Shown: piece after piece, positions 1-5,418 of the stretch
How the letters are laid out: every line of letters begins with the position of its first letter
Numbering within the stretch: the first letter of the stretch is position 1
Source: Bacteroidales bacterium
GTDB taxonomy: Bacteria; Bacteroidota; Bacteroidia; Bacteroidales; UBA12077
DNA length: 5,418 nucleotides
NCBI GenBank assembly: GCA_030600865.1
Contig: JAUVUS010000203.1
Location: 1-5,418 of the forward strand
Direction: 5' to 3'
The notes under the pieces: model-generated
The model's database searches: none
Told to the model about the DNA's origin: nothing
The model's input: the letters and a program-made list of their open reading frames with translations, nothing else
Made by a program: the position numbers and the translations under genes

Positions 1-1
1 A

Positions 2-1762
2 GGTTCAATTGTAATGTACATTACGCGATTAGTATTTTCATTCAATTATAAAAAGACATTTAAATATTTTGGTGCCATTTGGGGTGGAATTGCTATTACA
101 GCAATAACATACTTCATACTAATAAAAGGTGCTAAAGGATCATCCTTTTTAACTGCAGATACTACAAACTGGATTAAAGAAAATTCAAGTTTAATAATAC
201 TATATAGCTTTATTGGCTGGACAATATTATTACAATTACTTTATTGGATTGTACGATTAGATATATTAAAAATGATCGTTTTAGTAGGAACATTTGCATT
301 GGCAATGGCTTTTGCTGGAAACGATTTAGTAAATTTTATCGGAGTACCTCTGGCTGGTTTAAAATCATTCCAGGCATTTATTGCTGATCCCGGAACCGAT
401 CCAGATGGCTTCTTAATGATTGCTTTAACAGGAAAAGCAAAAGCAAATACATACCTACTACTTATAGCTGGTATGGTAATGGTAATAACATTGTGGTTAT
501 CAAAAAAAGCAAGAAAAGTTACCGAAACCGAAATAAATTTAAGCAGACAGGGTGCCGGTAGTGAGAGGTTCGGTTCAAGTTTTCTTTCCAGAACTATTGT
601 ACGAACAGCAATGGATATTAGTAAAACTGTTGGAAAACTCACACCAGGATTATTTAAAAAAGGTGTATCAAAAAGATTTGACCAATCAGAATACAACATT
701 AAATTAAGAAATCAGAAAGATGCACCTTCATTTGATATGGTTAGAGCATCCGTTAACCTAACTGTTGCCAGTATTTTAATTTCTTTAGCTACCTCAATGA
801 AACTTCCATTATCAACAACTTATGTTACTTTCATGGTTGCAATGGGTACTTCATTAGCCGATAAAGCCTGGGGAAGAGAAAGTGCAGTATATAGAATTAC
901 AGGTGTTGTTACTGTAATTGGAGGATGGTTTATGACCGCCTTTACTGCCTTCACAGTTGCTTTTTTAATAGCAATAATTATAAGCTGGGGTGGAGCTTTT
1001 GCAATTTTTGCCTTTGTGCTAATTGCATTGTATACAGTAATTCGCACGCATATATCTTTCAATAAAAAAGAAGCTGAAAAACAAAAAGTAAAAAGATTAG
1101 CTGATGAAGATTTACGTGCAGAAAATATTATGACAAAATGCTCTTTGGAAGTAAGAAACATGCTTAAATCAGTTGTGAGTGTTTTTAGTGAAACTGTTGT
1201 GGGTTTAACAAACGAAGATCGTAAGTTGCTTAAAAAAGTATGTAAAGAAGTAGATGCTCTTAACGCAGATGCCAAATACTTAAAAAACAATGTACATAAT
1301 ACACTTCTCAAATTACAAGAAGAAGAAGGCGAAACCGGTCACTTTTATGTTCAGGTTATTGATTACTTAAGAGAGATGGCGCATTCTTTATCTTTTATCT
1401 CTAATCCAAGTTTTGAATATATAGATAATAATCATAAACCATTATTAAAAGATCAAATAGATGAATTAAATGAACTTAAAGAAAGTGGTACTGATTTATT
1501 TGAATCAATAATTAACACAATTGATAAAAAAGAATTTGAAAACATTCCAAATTTAATTGAAAAACAACAGAGTATTCTTAACGACTTAAAAGAAGGCAGG
1601 AAAAAACAAATTAAACGAATTAAGAATAATGAAGCCGGTACCAGAAACAGTATATTATACCTAGGTATTTTAAATGAAGTTCAGAATTTCTTACTACAAT
1701 CAATTAACCTGGTAAAAGCTCAACGTGACTTTGTGGAATATCAATTAAACAATAAAAAATAG
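2..1762 (+). CDS. PiT-family inorganic phosphate transporter with C-terminal PhoU-like domain (5' partial)
   Basis: Inner-membrane phosphate permease of the PiT (Pit/PHO-4) family, which imports phosphate using the ion gradient. The frame is open back to base 2 and the ATG at 14 lies inside the conserved membrane part, so this is not the true start. Bacteroidota members have a further N-terminal segment of roughly 150-180 residues with the first GxND repeat. Counting from that ATG: hydrophobic segments at about 19-38, 57-80, 82-100 and 143-161; the second family repeat with G102-N103-D104; a polar loop at about 162-240; the PLSTT signature at 265-269; and more hydrophobic segments at about 290-345. 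Residues from about 370 to the end are hydrophilic, helical and rich in Lys/Glu, matching the PhoU-like (DUF47-type) domain fused to PiT proteins in this phylum and thought to regulate transport. The gene ends 66 bp from the convergent response regulator, with a shared terminator between. The family call is secure; the coupling ion and affinity are not visible. Confidence 0.93.
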   Translation, partial: GSIVMYITRLVFSFNYKKTFKYFGAIWGGIAITAITYFILIKGAKGSSFLTADTTNWIKENSSLIILYSFIGWTILLQLLYWIVRLDILKMIVLVGTFALAMAFAGNDLVNFIGVPLAGLKSFQAFIADPGTDPDGFLMIALTGKAKANTYLLLIAGMVMVITLWLSKKARKVTETEINLSRQGAGSERFGSSFLSRTIVRTAMDISKTVGKLTPGLFKKGVSKRFDQSEYNIKLRNQKDAPSFDMVRASVNLTVASILISLATSMKLPLSTTYVTFMVAMGTSLADKAWGRESAVYRITGVVTVIGGWFMTAFTAFTVAFLIAIIISWGGAFAIFAFVLIALYTVIRTHISFNKKEAEKQKVKRLADEDLRAENIMTKCSLEVRNMLKSVVSVFSETVVGLTNEDRKLLKKVCKEVDALNADAKYLKNNVHNTLLKLQEEEGETGHFYVQVIDYLREMAHSLSFISNPSFEYIDNNHKPLLKDQIDELNELKESGTDLFESIINTIDKKEFENIPNLIEKQQSILNDLKEGRKKQIKRIKNNEAGTRNSILYLGILNEVQNFLLQSINLVKAQRDFVEYQLNNKK

Positions 1763-1780
1763 TATAAAAATTATCTGAAT

Positions 1781-1810
1781 AAAAAAGCTCGGGAAAACCG
1801 AGCTTTTTTA
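1781..1810. terminator. Bidirectional rho-independent terminator
   Basis: GCTCGG (1787-1792) pairs perfectly with CCGAGC (1798-1803) around the 5-base loop GAAAA. Six A's (1781-1786) precede the stem and six T's (1804-1809) follow it, so the hairpin has a U-tract when read from either strand and the A/T runs can extend the stem. It starts 18 bp after the transporter stop and lies 19 bp beyond the response-regulator stop, which fits termination of both converging transcripts. Confidence 0.9.
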
Positions 1811-1828
1811 TATCCATTTTATACTATA

Positions 1829-2524
1829 TTAATCAACAAATTTATATCCAACTCCTTTTATTGTTTTAATATGATTTTCTCCTATTTTCTCTCTTAACTT
1901 TCGTATATGAACATCAATAGTTCTGTCACCAACAATAATATTATCGCCCCACACAGCACTAAATATCTCGTCACGAGTAAAAACTCTGTCAGGCTTTGTA
2001 ATTAAAAGGACTAATAGTTCAAACTCTTTTTTAGGAAGAACCAGCTCTTCTCCATCCTTAATTACAATATATTTTTCTCTATCAATAATTATATTTGATT
2101 GTTTAATGATAAGATTTTCTCCTTTTTCATCTTCGTTAACATCCTTAAATCTTTTTAACAAAGCTTTTATTCTGCTTACTATAACTTTTGGTTTTACAGG
2201 TTTAGTTATATAATCATCAGCACCTGCATCAAACCCTGCTATTTGAGAATAATCTTCGCCCCTTGCAGTTAAAAAAGCTATTATCGTATTTTTAAAATTC
2301 TTGTCCTGTCTTAATATTTCACAAGTTTCAATACCATCCATTTCGGGCATCATTACATCCAGCAATATTAAATGAGGGTTAATTTTCTTAGCCTTCTCAA
2401 TGGCTTCTTTACCATTCTGTGCAGTATGAACTTCATACCCTTCTTTGTTGATATTGTAACTCAAAAATTCCAATATATCCGGCTCGTCATCAACAAGTAA
2501 TATTCTAAAATCTTTGTTATTCAT
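1829..2524 (-). CDS. OmpR/PhoB-family response regulator (winged-helix DNA-binding)
   Basis: Cytoplasmic two-component transcription regulator of 231 residues, the usual full length for the OmpR/PhoB class. The receiver domain covers about 6-125: acidic pocket D12-D13, phospho-acceptor D56 in LLDVMMPEMDG, switch threonine T86 and the conserved lysine K108 in the TKP motif. All key residues are present, so it should be phosphorylatable. A winged-helix domain follows at about 140-231, with FTRDEI, the recognition-helix segment DRTIDVHIRKLREKIG and the C-terminal TIKGVGYKF hairpin. The ATG at 2524 begins the receiver fold directly; its upstream sequence has no clear Shine-Dalgarno site, which is normal in Bacteroidota. 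No histidine kinase adjoins it: the gene is transcribed toward the transporter and its upstream neighbour is divergent. The position between a phosphate transporter and a TonB-receptor cluster makes a PhoB-like role plausible, but the sequence does not prove it; other OmpR-type regulators look the same. Confidence 0.93.
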   Translation of the reverse strand: MNNKDFRILLVDDEPDILEFLSYNINKEGYEVHTAQNGKEAIEKAKKINPHLILLDVMMPEMDGIETCEILRQDKNFKNTIIAFLTARGEDYSQIAGFDAGADDYITKPVKPKVIVSRIKALLKRFKDVNEDEKGENLIIKQSNIIIDREKYIVIKDGEELVLPKKEFELLVLLITKPDRVFTRDEIFSAVWGDNIIVGDRTIDVHIRKLREKIGENHIKTIKGVGYKFVD

Positions 2525-2556
2525 ATTTCAAATTTTTTATTAAATCCTAATCGACT

Positions 2557-2637
2557 AAAATACAACAATATTATTCACATCAGTATAAGTTATGTTTAAA
2601 TCTATATTATGATAAAGTTAACAAAAAAAATACAACA
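2557..2637. repeat. Spaced 11-bp direct repeat AAAATACAACA in the divergent promoter region
   Basis: AAAATACAACA occurs at 2557-2567 and again at 2627-2637, 70 bp apart. Both copies continue into similar TATT-rich sequence (AATATTATT and CTATTTATT). The copies flank the candidate promoter of the response-regulator gene, so they could be operator sites. The region is very AT-rich, so chance similarity is possible. Confidence 0.4.
2597..2625 (-). promoter_or_regulatory. Candidate Bacteroidota-type promoter for the response regulator
   Basis: Read on the minus strand, TTTG (2625-2622) is followed after 17 bases by TAGATTTA (2604-2597), a 7 of 8 match to the Bacteroidota -7 consensus TAnnTTTG. 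This would place the start of transcription near 2590 and give a leader of about 65 nt. A weaker alternative -7 element, TATTTTAG, lies closer to the gene at 2563-2556. This rests on motif matching in AT-rich DNA only. Confidence 0.35.
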
Positions 2638-2692
2638 CTATTTATTAATATAATATTAAAATTCTGATAATAAGATTTAAAACATGTACTTG

Positions 2693-2702
2693 TTTCTTTG
2701 CA
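2693..2702 (+). promoter_or_regulatory. Candidate -7 promoter element for the lipoprotein/receptor unit
   Basis: TTTCTTTGCA matches the TTTG core, with the often-seen trailing CA, of the Bacteroidota -7 element TAnnTTTG; the second base is T rather than A. It lies about 60 bp before the lipoprotein ATG, a typical distance. I see no good -33 TTTG at 17-23 bp upstream (TCTG at 2663-2666 is too far), so the promoter may be weak and activator-dependent, or the match may be chance. The leader that follows is A-rich with no Shine-Dalgarno site. Confidence 0.3.
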
Positions 2703-2762
2703 TTGTAAACTTTTAACAACGAAAACAATTAAAATATTAATAAACTAAAACAAAAAATTACA

Positions 2763-4175
2763 ATGAAAAGAAATTATTTAAAACTAACAGCTGCAATTTT
2801 AGTCGCATTAACAATCAGTTTTACATCTTGTAACGATGATGATGATGACGACCCTATTGTTGAAGAAGAAAACTTTTACAAAATTGGTACAACAGTTTAT
2901 ACATTTGACAAAGAAGCCAAAACTGTTACTATTAATGATAATGGTGAAGGCACAGGTACCAAAACTTTATCTGCTGATACAACCTGGATTCTTGATGGAT
3001 TCGTATTTGTTGAAGACGGACAAACTCTAAGCATTGAACCCGGAACAATGGTTCAGGGAAAACCCGGTCAGGCAGAAAATGCCAGTGCTTTAATCATTAA
3101 ACAAGGTGGTACAATTATGGCTGAAGGAACTGCTACTCAGCCAATCGTTTTCACCGGATTAGGCGACACGTATGATGGAAGTGGTTATATGACTCAGGTA
3201 CAAGGCTTATGGGGCGGCATTATCGTTTTAGGTAAAGCTACAACAAATAATACTATTCAAAAACGAATCGAAGGTGTTCCTGAACAATTTGCTGCTTATT
3301 ATGGAGGTGATAACGATGCTGATAATTCCGGAATTTTAAAATATATCTCTATCCGTCATGGTGGAACTGATATTGGTTCCGGTAACGAAATCAACGGCTT
3401 AACATTAGGTGGCGTTGGTAACGGAACTACTATTGAATATATAGAAGTAGTTTCTAATGTTGACGATGGAGTTGAATTCTTTGGTGGTGCTCCAAACTTA
3501 AAGCATATATTAGTTGCTTATTGTGGTGATGATACTTACGATTATGATGAAGGCTACCATGGTAAAGGCCAGTTTTGGGTAACTATTCAAAGTGAAAACT
3601 CAGGTGATCGTTTAGGTGAGCATGACGGTGGCGATGGCGATGATGAAACAGCAGAACCTTACGCTAAACCGGTTATCTATAATGCAACTTATATTGGAAA
3701 CGGAAACGGAAGAGTTATTACTTTCCGCGACAATGCCGGTGGTACTTATGCAAATTCAATTTTTGCTTCGCAAGCTAAAGGTATTGATGTTGAATTTCGT
3801 GATGATAAACACAATAGTCTGGATCAAATGCTTACTGAAGGAAACCTTGTTCTAAAAAATAACTTATTCAACCTAATAGCTGATAATACTGAAGCCAATG
3901 CTTTAAAAGTATCTGAAGAAAAAGGAACGGCTCCTGCTTCTACGGCTGATGATTTGTTGGCACATTTTAACGATAATAATAATGCTATTGCAAATCTTGC
4001 AACTGTTGGATTTATTGATGATGAATATTTATTAATACCTGCTTCAGGCGAAGCCAATGCAGGTATAGCTCCAACAGATGCATGGTTTGACAATGTTACT
4101 TACCAGGGAGCTTTCCAACCGGGTGGAAACAACTGGGCTGAAGGCTGGACATTAACTTTTAGTTCTTCAAAATAA
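2763..4175 (+). CDS. Surface-type lipoprotein with beta-helix-like repeats, partner of the downstream TonB receptor
   Basis: A 470-residue exported lipoprotein. Residues 1-22 form a signal peptide (MKRN, then a hydrophobic core) ending in the lipobox FTSC, with lipidated Cys23. The next residues are Asn and six Asp, resembling the acidic lipoprotein export signal that sends Bacteroidota lipoproteins to the cell surface. The mature part is rich in Gly, Asn, Thr and Asp. Motifs in order: DTTWILDGFVFVEDGQTLSI (72-91), LWGGIIVLG (about 149-157), IRHGGTDIG (197-205), DDGVEFFGGAP, GDDTYDYDEGYHGKGQFW (about 255-272), GEHDGG, TFRDNAGG and a closing GNNWAEGWT. This pattern recalls a widespread family of secreted right-handed beta-helix-like proteins, often found beside TonB receptors and sometimes mislabelled as multidrug transporters; there is no membrane-transporter topology here. 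The acidic loops could bind metal ions. No catalytic motif is recognised. It sits 88 bp before the receptor on the same strand, in the place where SusD-like partners sit in other loci, but it is not SusD-like. Ligand unknown. Confidence 0.85.
   Translation: MKRNYLKLTAAILVALTISFTSCNDDDDDDPIVEEENFYKIGTTVYTFDKEAKTVTINDNGEGTGTKTLSADTTWILDGFVFVEDGQTLSIEPGTMVQGKPGQAENASALIIKQGGTIMAEGTATQPIVFTGLGDTYDGSGYMTQVQGLWGGIIVLGKATTNNTIQKRIEGVPEQFAAYYGGDNDADNSGILKYISIRHGGTDIGSGNEINGLTLGGVGNGTTIEYIEVVSNVDDGVEFFGGAPNLKHILVAYCGDDTYDYDEGYHGKGQFWVTIQSENSGDRLGEHDGGDGDDETAEPYAKPVIYNATYIGNGNGRVITFRDNAGGTYANSIFASQAKGIDVEFRDDKHNSLDQMLTEGNLVLKNNLFNLIADNTEANALKVSEEKGTAPASTADDLLAHFNDNNNAIANLATVGFIDDEYLLIPASGEANAGIAPTDAWFDNVTYQGAFQPGGNNWAEGWTLTFSSSK
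2835..2852 (+). repeat. Trinucleotide run encoding six aspartates after the lipobox
   Basis: Four GAT codons followed by two GAC codons encode Asp25-Asp30, directly after Cys23-Asn24. The run probably serves as the surface-export signal or a flexible acidic tether. The tandem GAT units could slip in replication, changing the number of aspartates without breaking the frame. Confidence 0.6.
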
Positions 4176-4197
4176 AATAAGGTTCATATTAAATTGA

Positions 4198-4231
4198 GGC
4201 TGGTAGTTTGTATTGACTACCAGTCTTTATT
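4198..4231 (+). terminator. Intercistronic hairpin, possible partial terminator
   Basis: GGCTGGTAGT (4198-4207) pairs with ACTACCAGTC (4216-4225): ten base pairs including one G-T wobble, with an 8-base loop. The sequence after it, TTTATTAG, is a weak and interrupted T-tract. It begins 22 bp after the lipoprotein stop and ends before the receptor's start. It may terminate part of the transcription, or stabilise the 3' end of the lipoprotein message, making the lipoprotein more abundant than the receptor. I see no convincing separate promoter for the receptor in the remaining 30 or so bases. Confidence 0.55.
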
Positions 4232-4263
4232 AGTTAAAAAATCAATTATTTAGTAAAAGGCAA

Positions 4264-5307
4264 ATGAGCAGAAAAATATTTTTAATAATCGGTATTATTT
4301 TAATTTTTTCCATCCGGATTTTTTCGCAGACAGGAACTTTACGCGGTAATGTTTTTGATGAAAAAACAGGCGAAACTTTGATTGGAGCAACTATAATGTT
4401 ACCGGGAACTACCATTGGAGTATCCACCGATTTTGATGGAAATTACAGTTTAACATTACCTGTTGGGAAACACGAAATTAAAATCTCATATATTTCATAT
4501 GAAACAAAAAAATTCTCTGAAATAACTATAAAATCAGGTGAAATAACTATTTTAAATACATCACTTGGTGAAGCTACATTAGATATTGAAGCAGTTGTTG
4601 TTACAGCAAAAGCCACCCAAAAAACCGAAAGTGCTTTACAAGTTTTACAGAAAAAAGCTCCTCAGGTAATGGACGGTATTTCTGCCGAACAAATTACAAA
4701 ATTAGGTGACAACAATGCAGCACAAGCTCTTAAAAGAGTTACAGGTGTTTCAGTTCAGGACGGAAAATATGTTTTTGTTCGTGGCTTAAGCGAACGATAT
4801 ACAAAAGTAACTTTTAATGGTGCGGAAATTCCGGCTCTTGATCCTGAAAGAAATACAGTTCAACTGGATATTTTCCCAAGCAATATTATTGAAAGCATTA
4901 TTGTTAATAAAACATTTACACCTGATATGCCCGGAGAATCAACCGGTGGACAGGTAGATATTATTACTAAAGACTTTCCCGAAAAATTTACATTCCAATT
5001 CTCAACTTCGTTTTCGTACAATCCTCAAGCCAACTTAAACGAAGATTTTATAACATACAAGGGTGGAAATACCGATTGGTTAGGTATTGATGATGGTACT
5101 CGCAATATTCCTGCGGTTGCGCAAGATGCATTAGACAGAATGGTAAATGAAAATTACAATCAAATTAACCAGGTTTACTTCACTACTCAGGAATTGAATG
5201 ATATTTCCAATTCATTCTCTACTGAGATGGAACCAATTAAGAAAAACTCATTTTTAAATAACAGCGACAAAATCTCGCTTGGTGATCAGGTTCAACTTGT
5301 ATTTTAG
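4264..5307 (+). CDS. TonB-dependent outer-membrane receptor, N-terminal part only (truncated)
   Basis: TonB-dependent receptors use inner-membrane energy to import large or scarce nutrients through a plugged beta-barrel. Residues 1 to about 21 are a signal peptide (MSRK, hydrophobic core, IFSQ). A CarboxypepD_reg-like domain follows at about 24-105, with GNVFDEKTGETLIGAT and DFDGNYSL (56-63). The linker contains AVVVTA (110-115), the counterpart of the EVVVTA segment of this class. The plug domain spans about 130-240: ISAEQITKLGDNNAAQALKR, RVTGVSV, VFVRGLSERY, and GGQVDIITK (228-236). The barrel should then begin, but the frame stops at residue 347, whereas such receptors usually have 800-1000 residues. 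The reading is family-like up to about GDQVQL (340-345); the final Val-Phe-stop lies at a junction with unrelated sequence. As it stands it cannot form a barrel. AAAAGG at 4255-4260 is a weak, close ribosome site. Presumed partner: the lipoprotein upstream. The substrate cannot be read from this fragment. Confidence 0.88.
   Translation: MSRKIFLIIGIILIFSIRIFSQTGTLRGNVFDEKTGETLIGATIMLPGTTIGVSTDFDGNYSLTLPVGKHEIKISYISYETKKFSEITIKSGEITILNTSLGEATLDIEAVVVTAKATQKTESALQVLQKKAPQVMDGISAEQITKLGDNNAAQALKRVTGVSVQDGKYVFVRGLSERYTKVTFNGAEIPALDPERNTVQLDIFPSNIIESIIVNKTFTPDMPGESTGGQVDIITKDFPEKFTFQFSTSFSYNPQANLNEDFITYKGGNTDWLGIDDGTRNIPAVAQDALDRMVNENYNQINQVYFTTQELNDISNSFSTEMEPIKKNSFLNNSDKISLGDQVQLVF
5294..5303. 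other. Putative breakpoint: receptor gene joined to unrelated sequence
   Basis: On the plus strand the receptor-like reading holds until about 5298 and then meets a stop at 5305-5307. On the minus strand a different protein-like reading enters from 5416 and holds to about 5297-5303, then turns into atypical sequence (VEPDHQARFCRCY) antisense to the receptor gene and stops at 5237-5239. The two readings end at the same place, so the join lies within a few bases of 5298. No terminal inverted repeat or target duplication is visible. It may be an assembly or cloning chimera, or a true deletion or inversion end. Confidence 0.6.
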
Positions 5308-5418
5308 GCTCCCCTAATGGCGGAACAAATAAATAGCTAAGAATATCAATGCAGATATCCTCATATTCCTTCCATCCTGCGTTGCCATGTGGACACTCAT
5401 CCAATCTTTTAATTAACG
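5297..5418 (-). CDS. Fragment of an unrelated protein-coding gene (partial at both ends)
   Basis: The minus-strand frame with codons starting at 5416 is open to the window edge and gives about 40 residues: LIKRLDECPHGNAGWKEYED, then ICIDILSYLFVPPLGEPKIQ. The mix of Trp, Cys, paired Pro and alternating hydrophobic and acidic residues looks like genuine protein rather than antisense noise. Both other minus-strand frames contain stops within the first few codons from the window edge. G+C over 5305-5418 is 46 of 114 bases (about 40%), somewhat above the AT-rich surroundings. The pattern CPxG..GW+EYED(I)C..IL.YLFVPPL faintly recalls N-terminal parts of uncharacterised nuclease-like (PD-(D/E)XK or restriction-type) proteins, but no catalytic residues fall in the fragment, so that link is only a suspicion. 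There is no start codon in the window, and the downstream part is lost at the breakpoint. Confidence 0.5.

Noticed and set aside
14..16. ATG at 14 as the true start of the transporter
   Set aside because: The frame is open to the window edge, no ribosome site is visible, and PiT proteins need a further N-terminal half-repeat. The gene is cut by the window boundary.
241..1311. Long open frames on the minus strand (241-699 and 820-1311) opposite the transporter gene
   Set aside because: They are antisense to a clearly conserved PiT/PhoU coding frame. Their translations show low-complexity Ser/Leu/Ile-rich sequence with no recognisable domain.
2618..2727. TTAACA copies as a Pho box
   Set aside because: The Bacillus-type box needs tandem TTAACA at about 11-bp spacing. 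Here the copies are 95 bp apart and the positions 11 bp downstream match poorly. No E. coli-type CTGTCAT repeat was found either.
2836..3855. Small plus-strand frames inside the lipoprotein gene (2836-3030 and 3616-3855)
   Set aside because: They start with Met/Leu/Lys-rich runs produced by frame-shifted reading of the GAT-rich codons, and the lipoprotein frame explains the sequence fully.
3824..4427. Minus-strand frames 3824-4093 and 4242-4427
   Set aside because: Both overlap strongly supported plus-strand genes and have no family-like motifs.
5294..5418. End of an insertion sequence as the cause of the receptor truncation
   Set aside because: No terminal inverted repeat, transposase motif or target duplication can be seen in the 114 or so bases available. 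The tail reads as an ordinary protein fragment, though an element extending past the window cannot be excluded.
5237..5418. Invertible-DNA (phase variation) switch of the receptor
   Set aside because: The minus-strand reading beyond the junction does not resemble an alternative TonB-receptor segment, and no inverted recombination site was found at the junction.

Overview
The window looks like chromosomal DNA of a member of the Bacteroidota. The evidence is a low G+C content, A-rich leaders without clear Shine-Dalgarno sites, TTTG / TAnnTTTG-like promoter pieces, a lipoprotein whose anchor cysteine is followed by a run of aspartates, and a TonB-dependent receptor with a CarboxypepD_reg-like N-terminal extension. 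The receptor and transporter sequences resemble marine or anaerobic Marinilabiliales-type Bacteroidota, but the lineage cannot be fixed from this sequence alone. No rRNA, tRNA, CRISPR array or transposase was seen.

Layout. (1) Positions 2-1762, plus strand: the C-terminal two thirds or so of a PiT-family inorganic phosphate transporter fused to a PhoU-like cytoplasmic domain. Its N-terminus lies before the window. (2) 1781-1810: a strong hairpin with A- and T-tracts on its two sides, serving as a terminator for both converging genes. (3) 1829-2524, minus strand: an intact OmpR/PhoB-family response regulator with no histidine kinase beside it in the window. (4) 2525-2762: a 238-bp AT-rich divergent promoter region with a candidate promoter for each side and an 11-bp direct repeat. 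(5) 2763-4175, plus strand: a secreted, probably surface-exposed lipoprotein with a beta-helix-like repeat fold. (6) 4198-4231: an intercistronic hairpin. (7) 4264-5307, plus strand: the first 345 or so residues of a TonB-dependent outer-membrane receptor, cut short. (8) About 5297-5418: a short unrelated stretch that reads as coding on the minus strand.

How the genes may work together. The order phosphate transporter / PhoB-like regulator / surface lipoprotein / TonB receptor suggests a phosphate-responsive locus. In this model the receptor and lipoprotein bring a phosphorus-containing or other scarce nutrient across the outer membrane, PiT moves phosphate across the inner membrane, and the response regulator controls one or both. 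This is inferred from gene order; no Pho box could be demonstrated.

The most unusual point is the right end. The receptor frame stops abruptly where its beta-barrel should begin, and the last 120 or so bases carry a clean minus-strand reading frame with protein-like sequence from a different gene. Either a real rearrangement has broken the receptor, or the sequence is a chimeric join near a contig end. The second is the more economical explanation until reads or relatives say otherwise.
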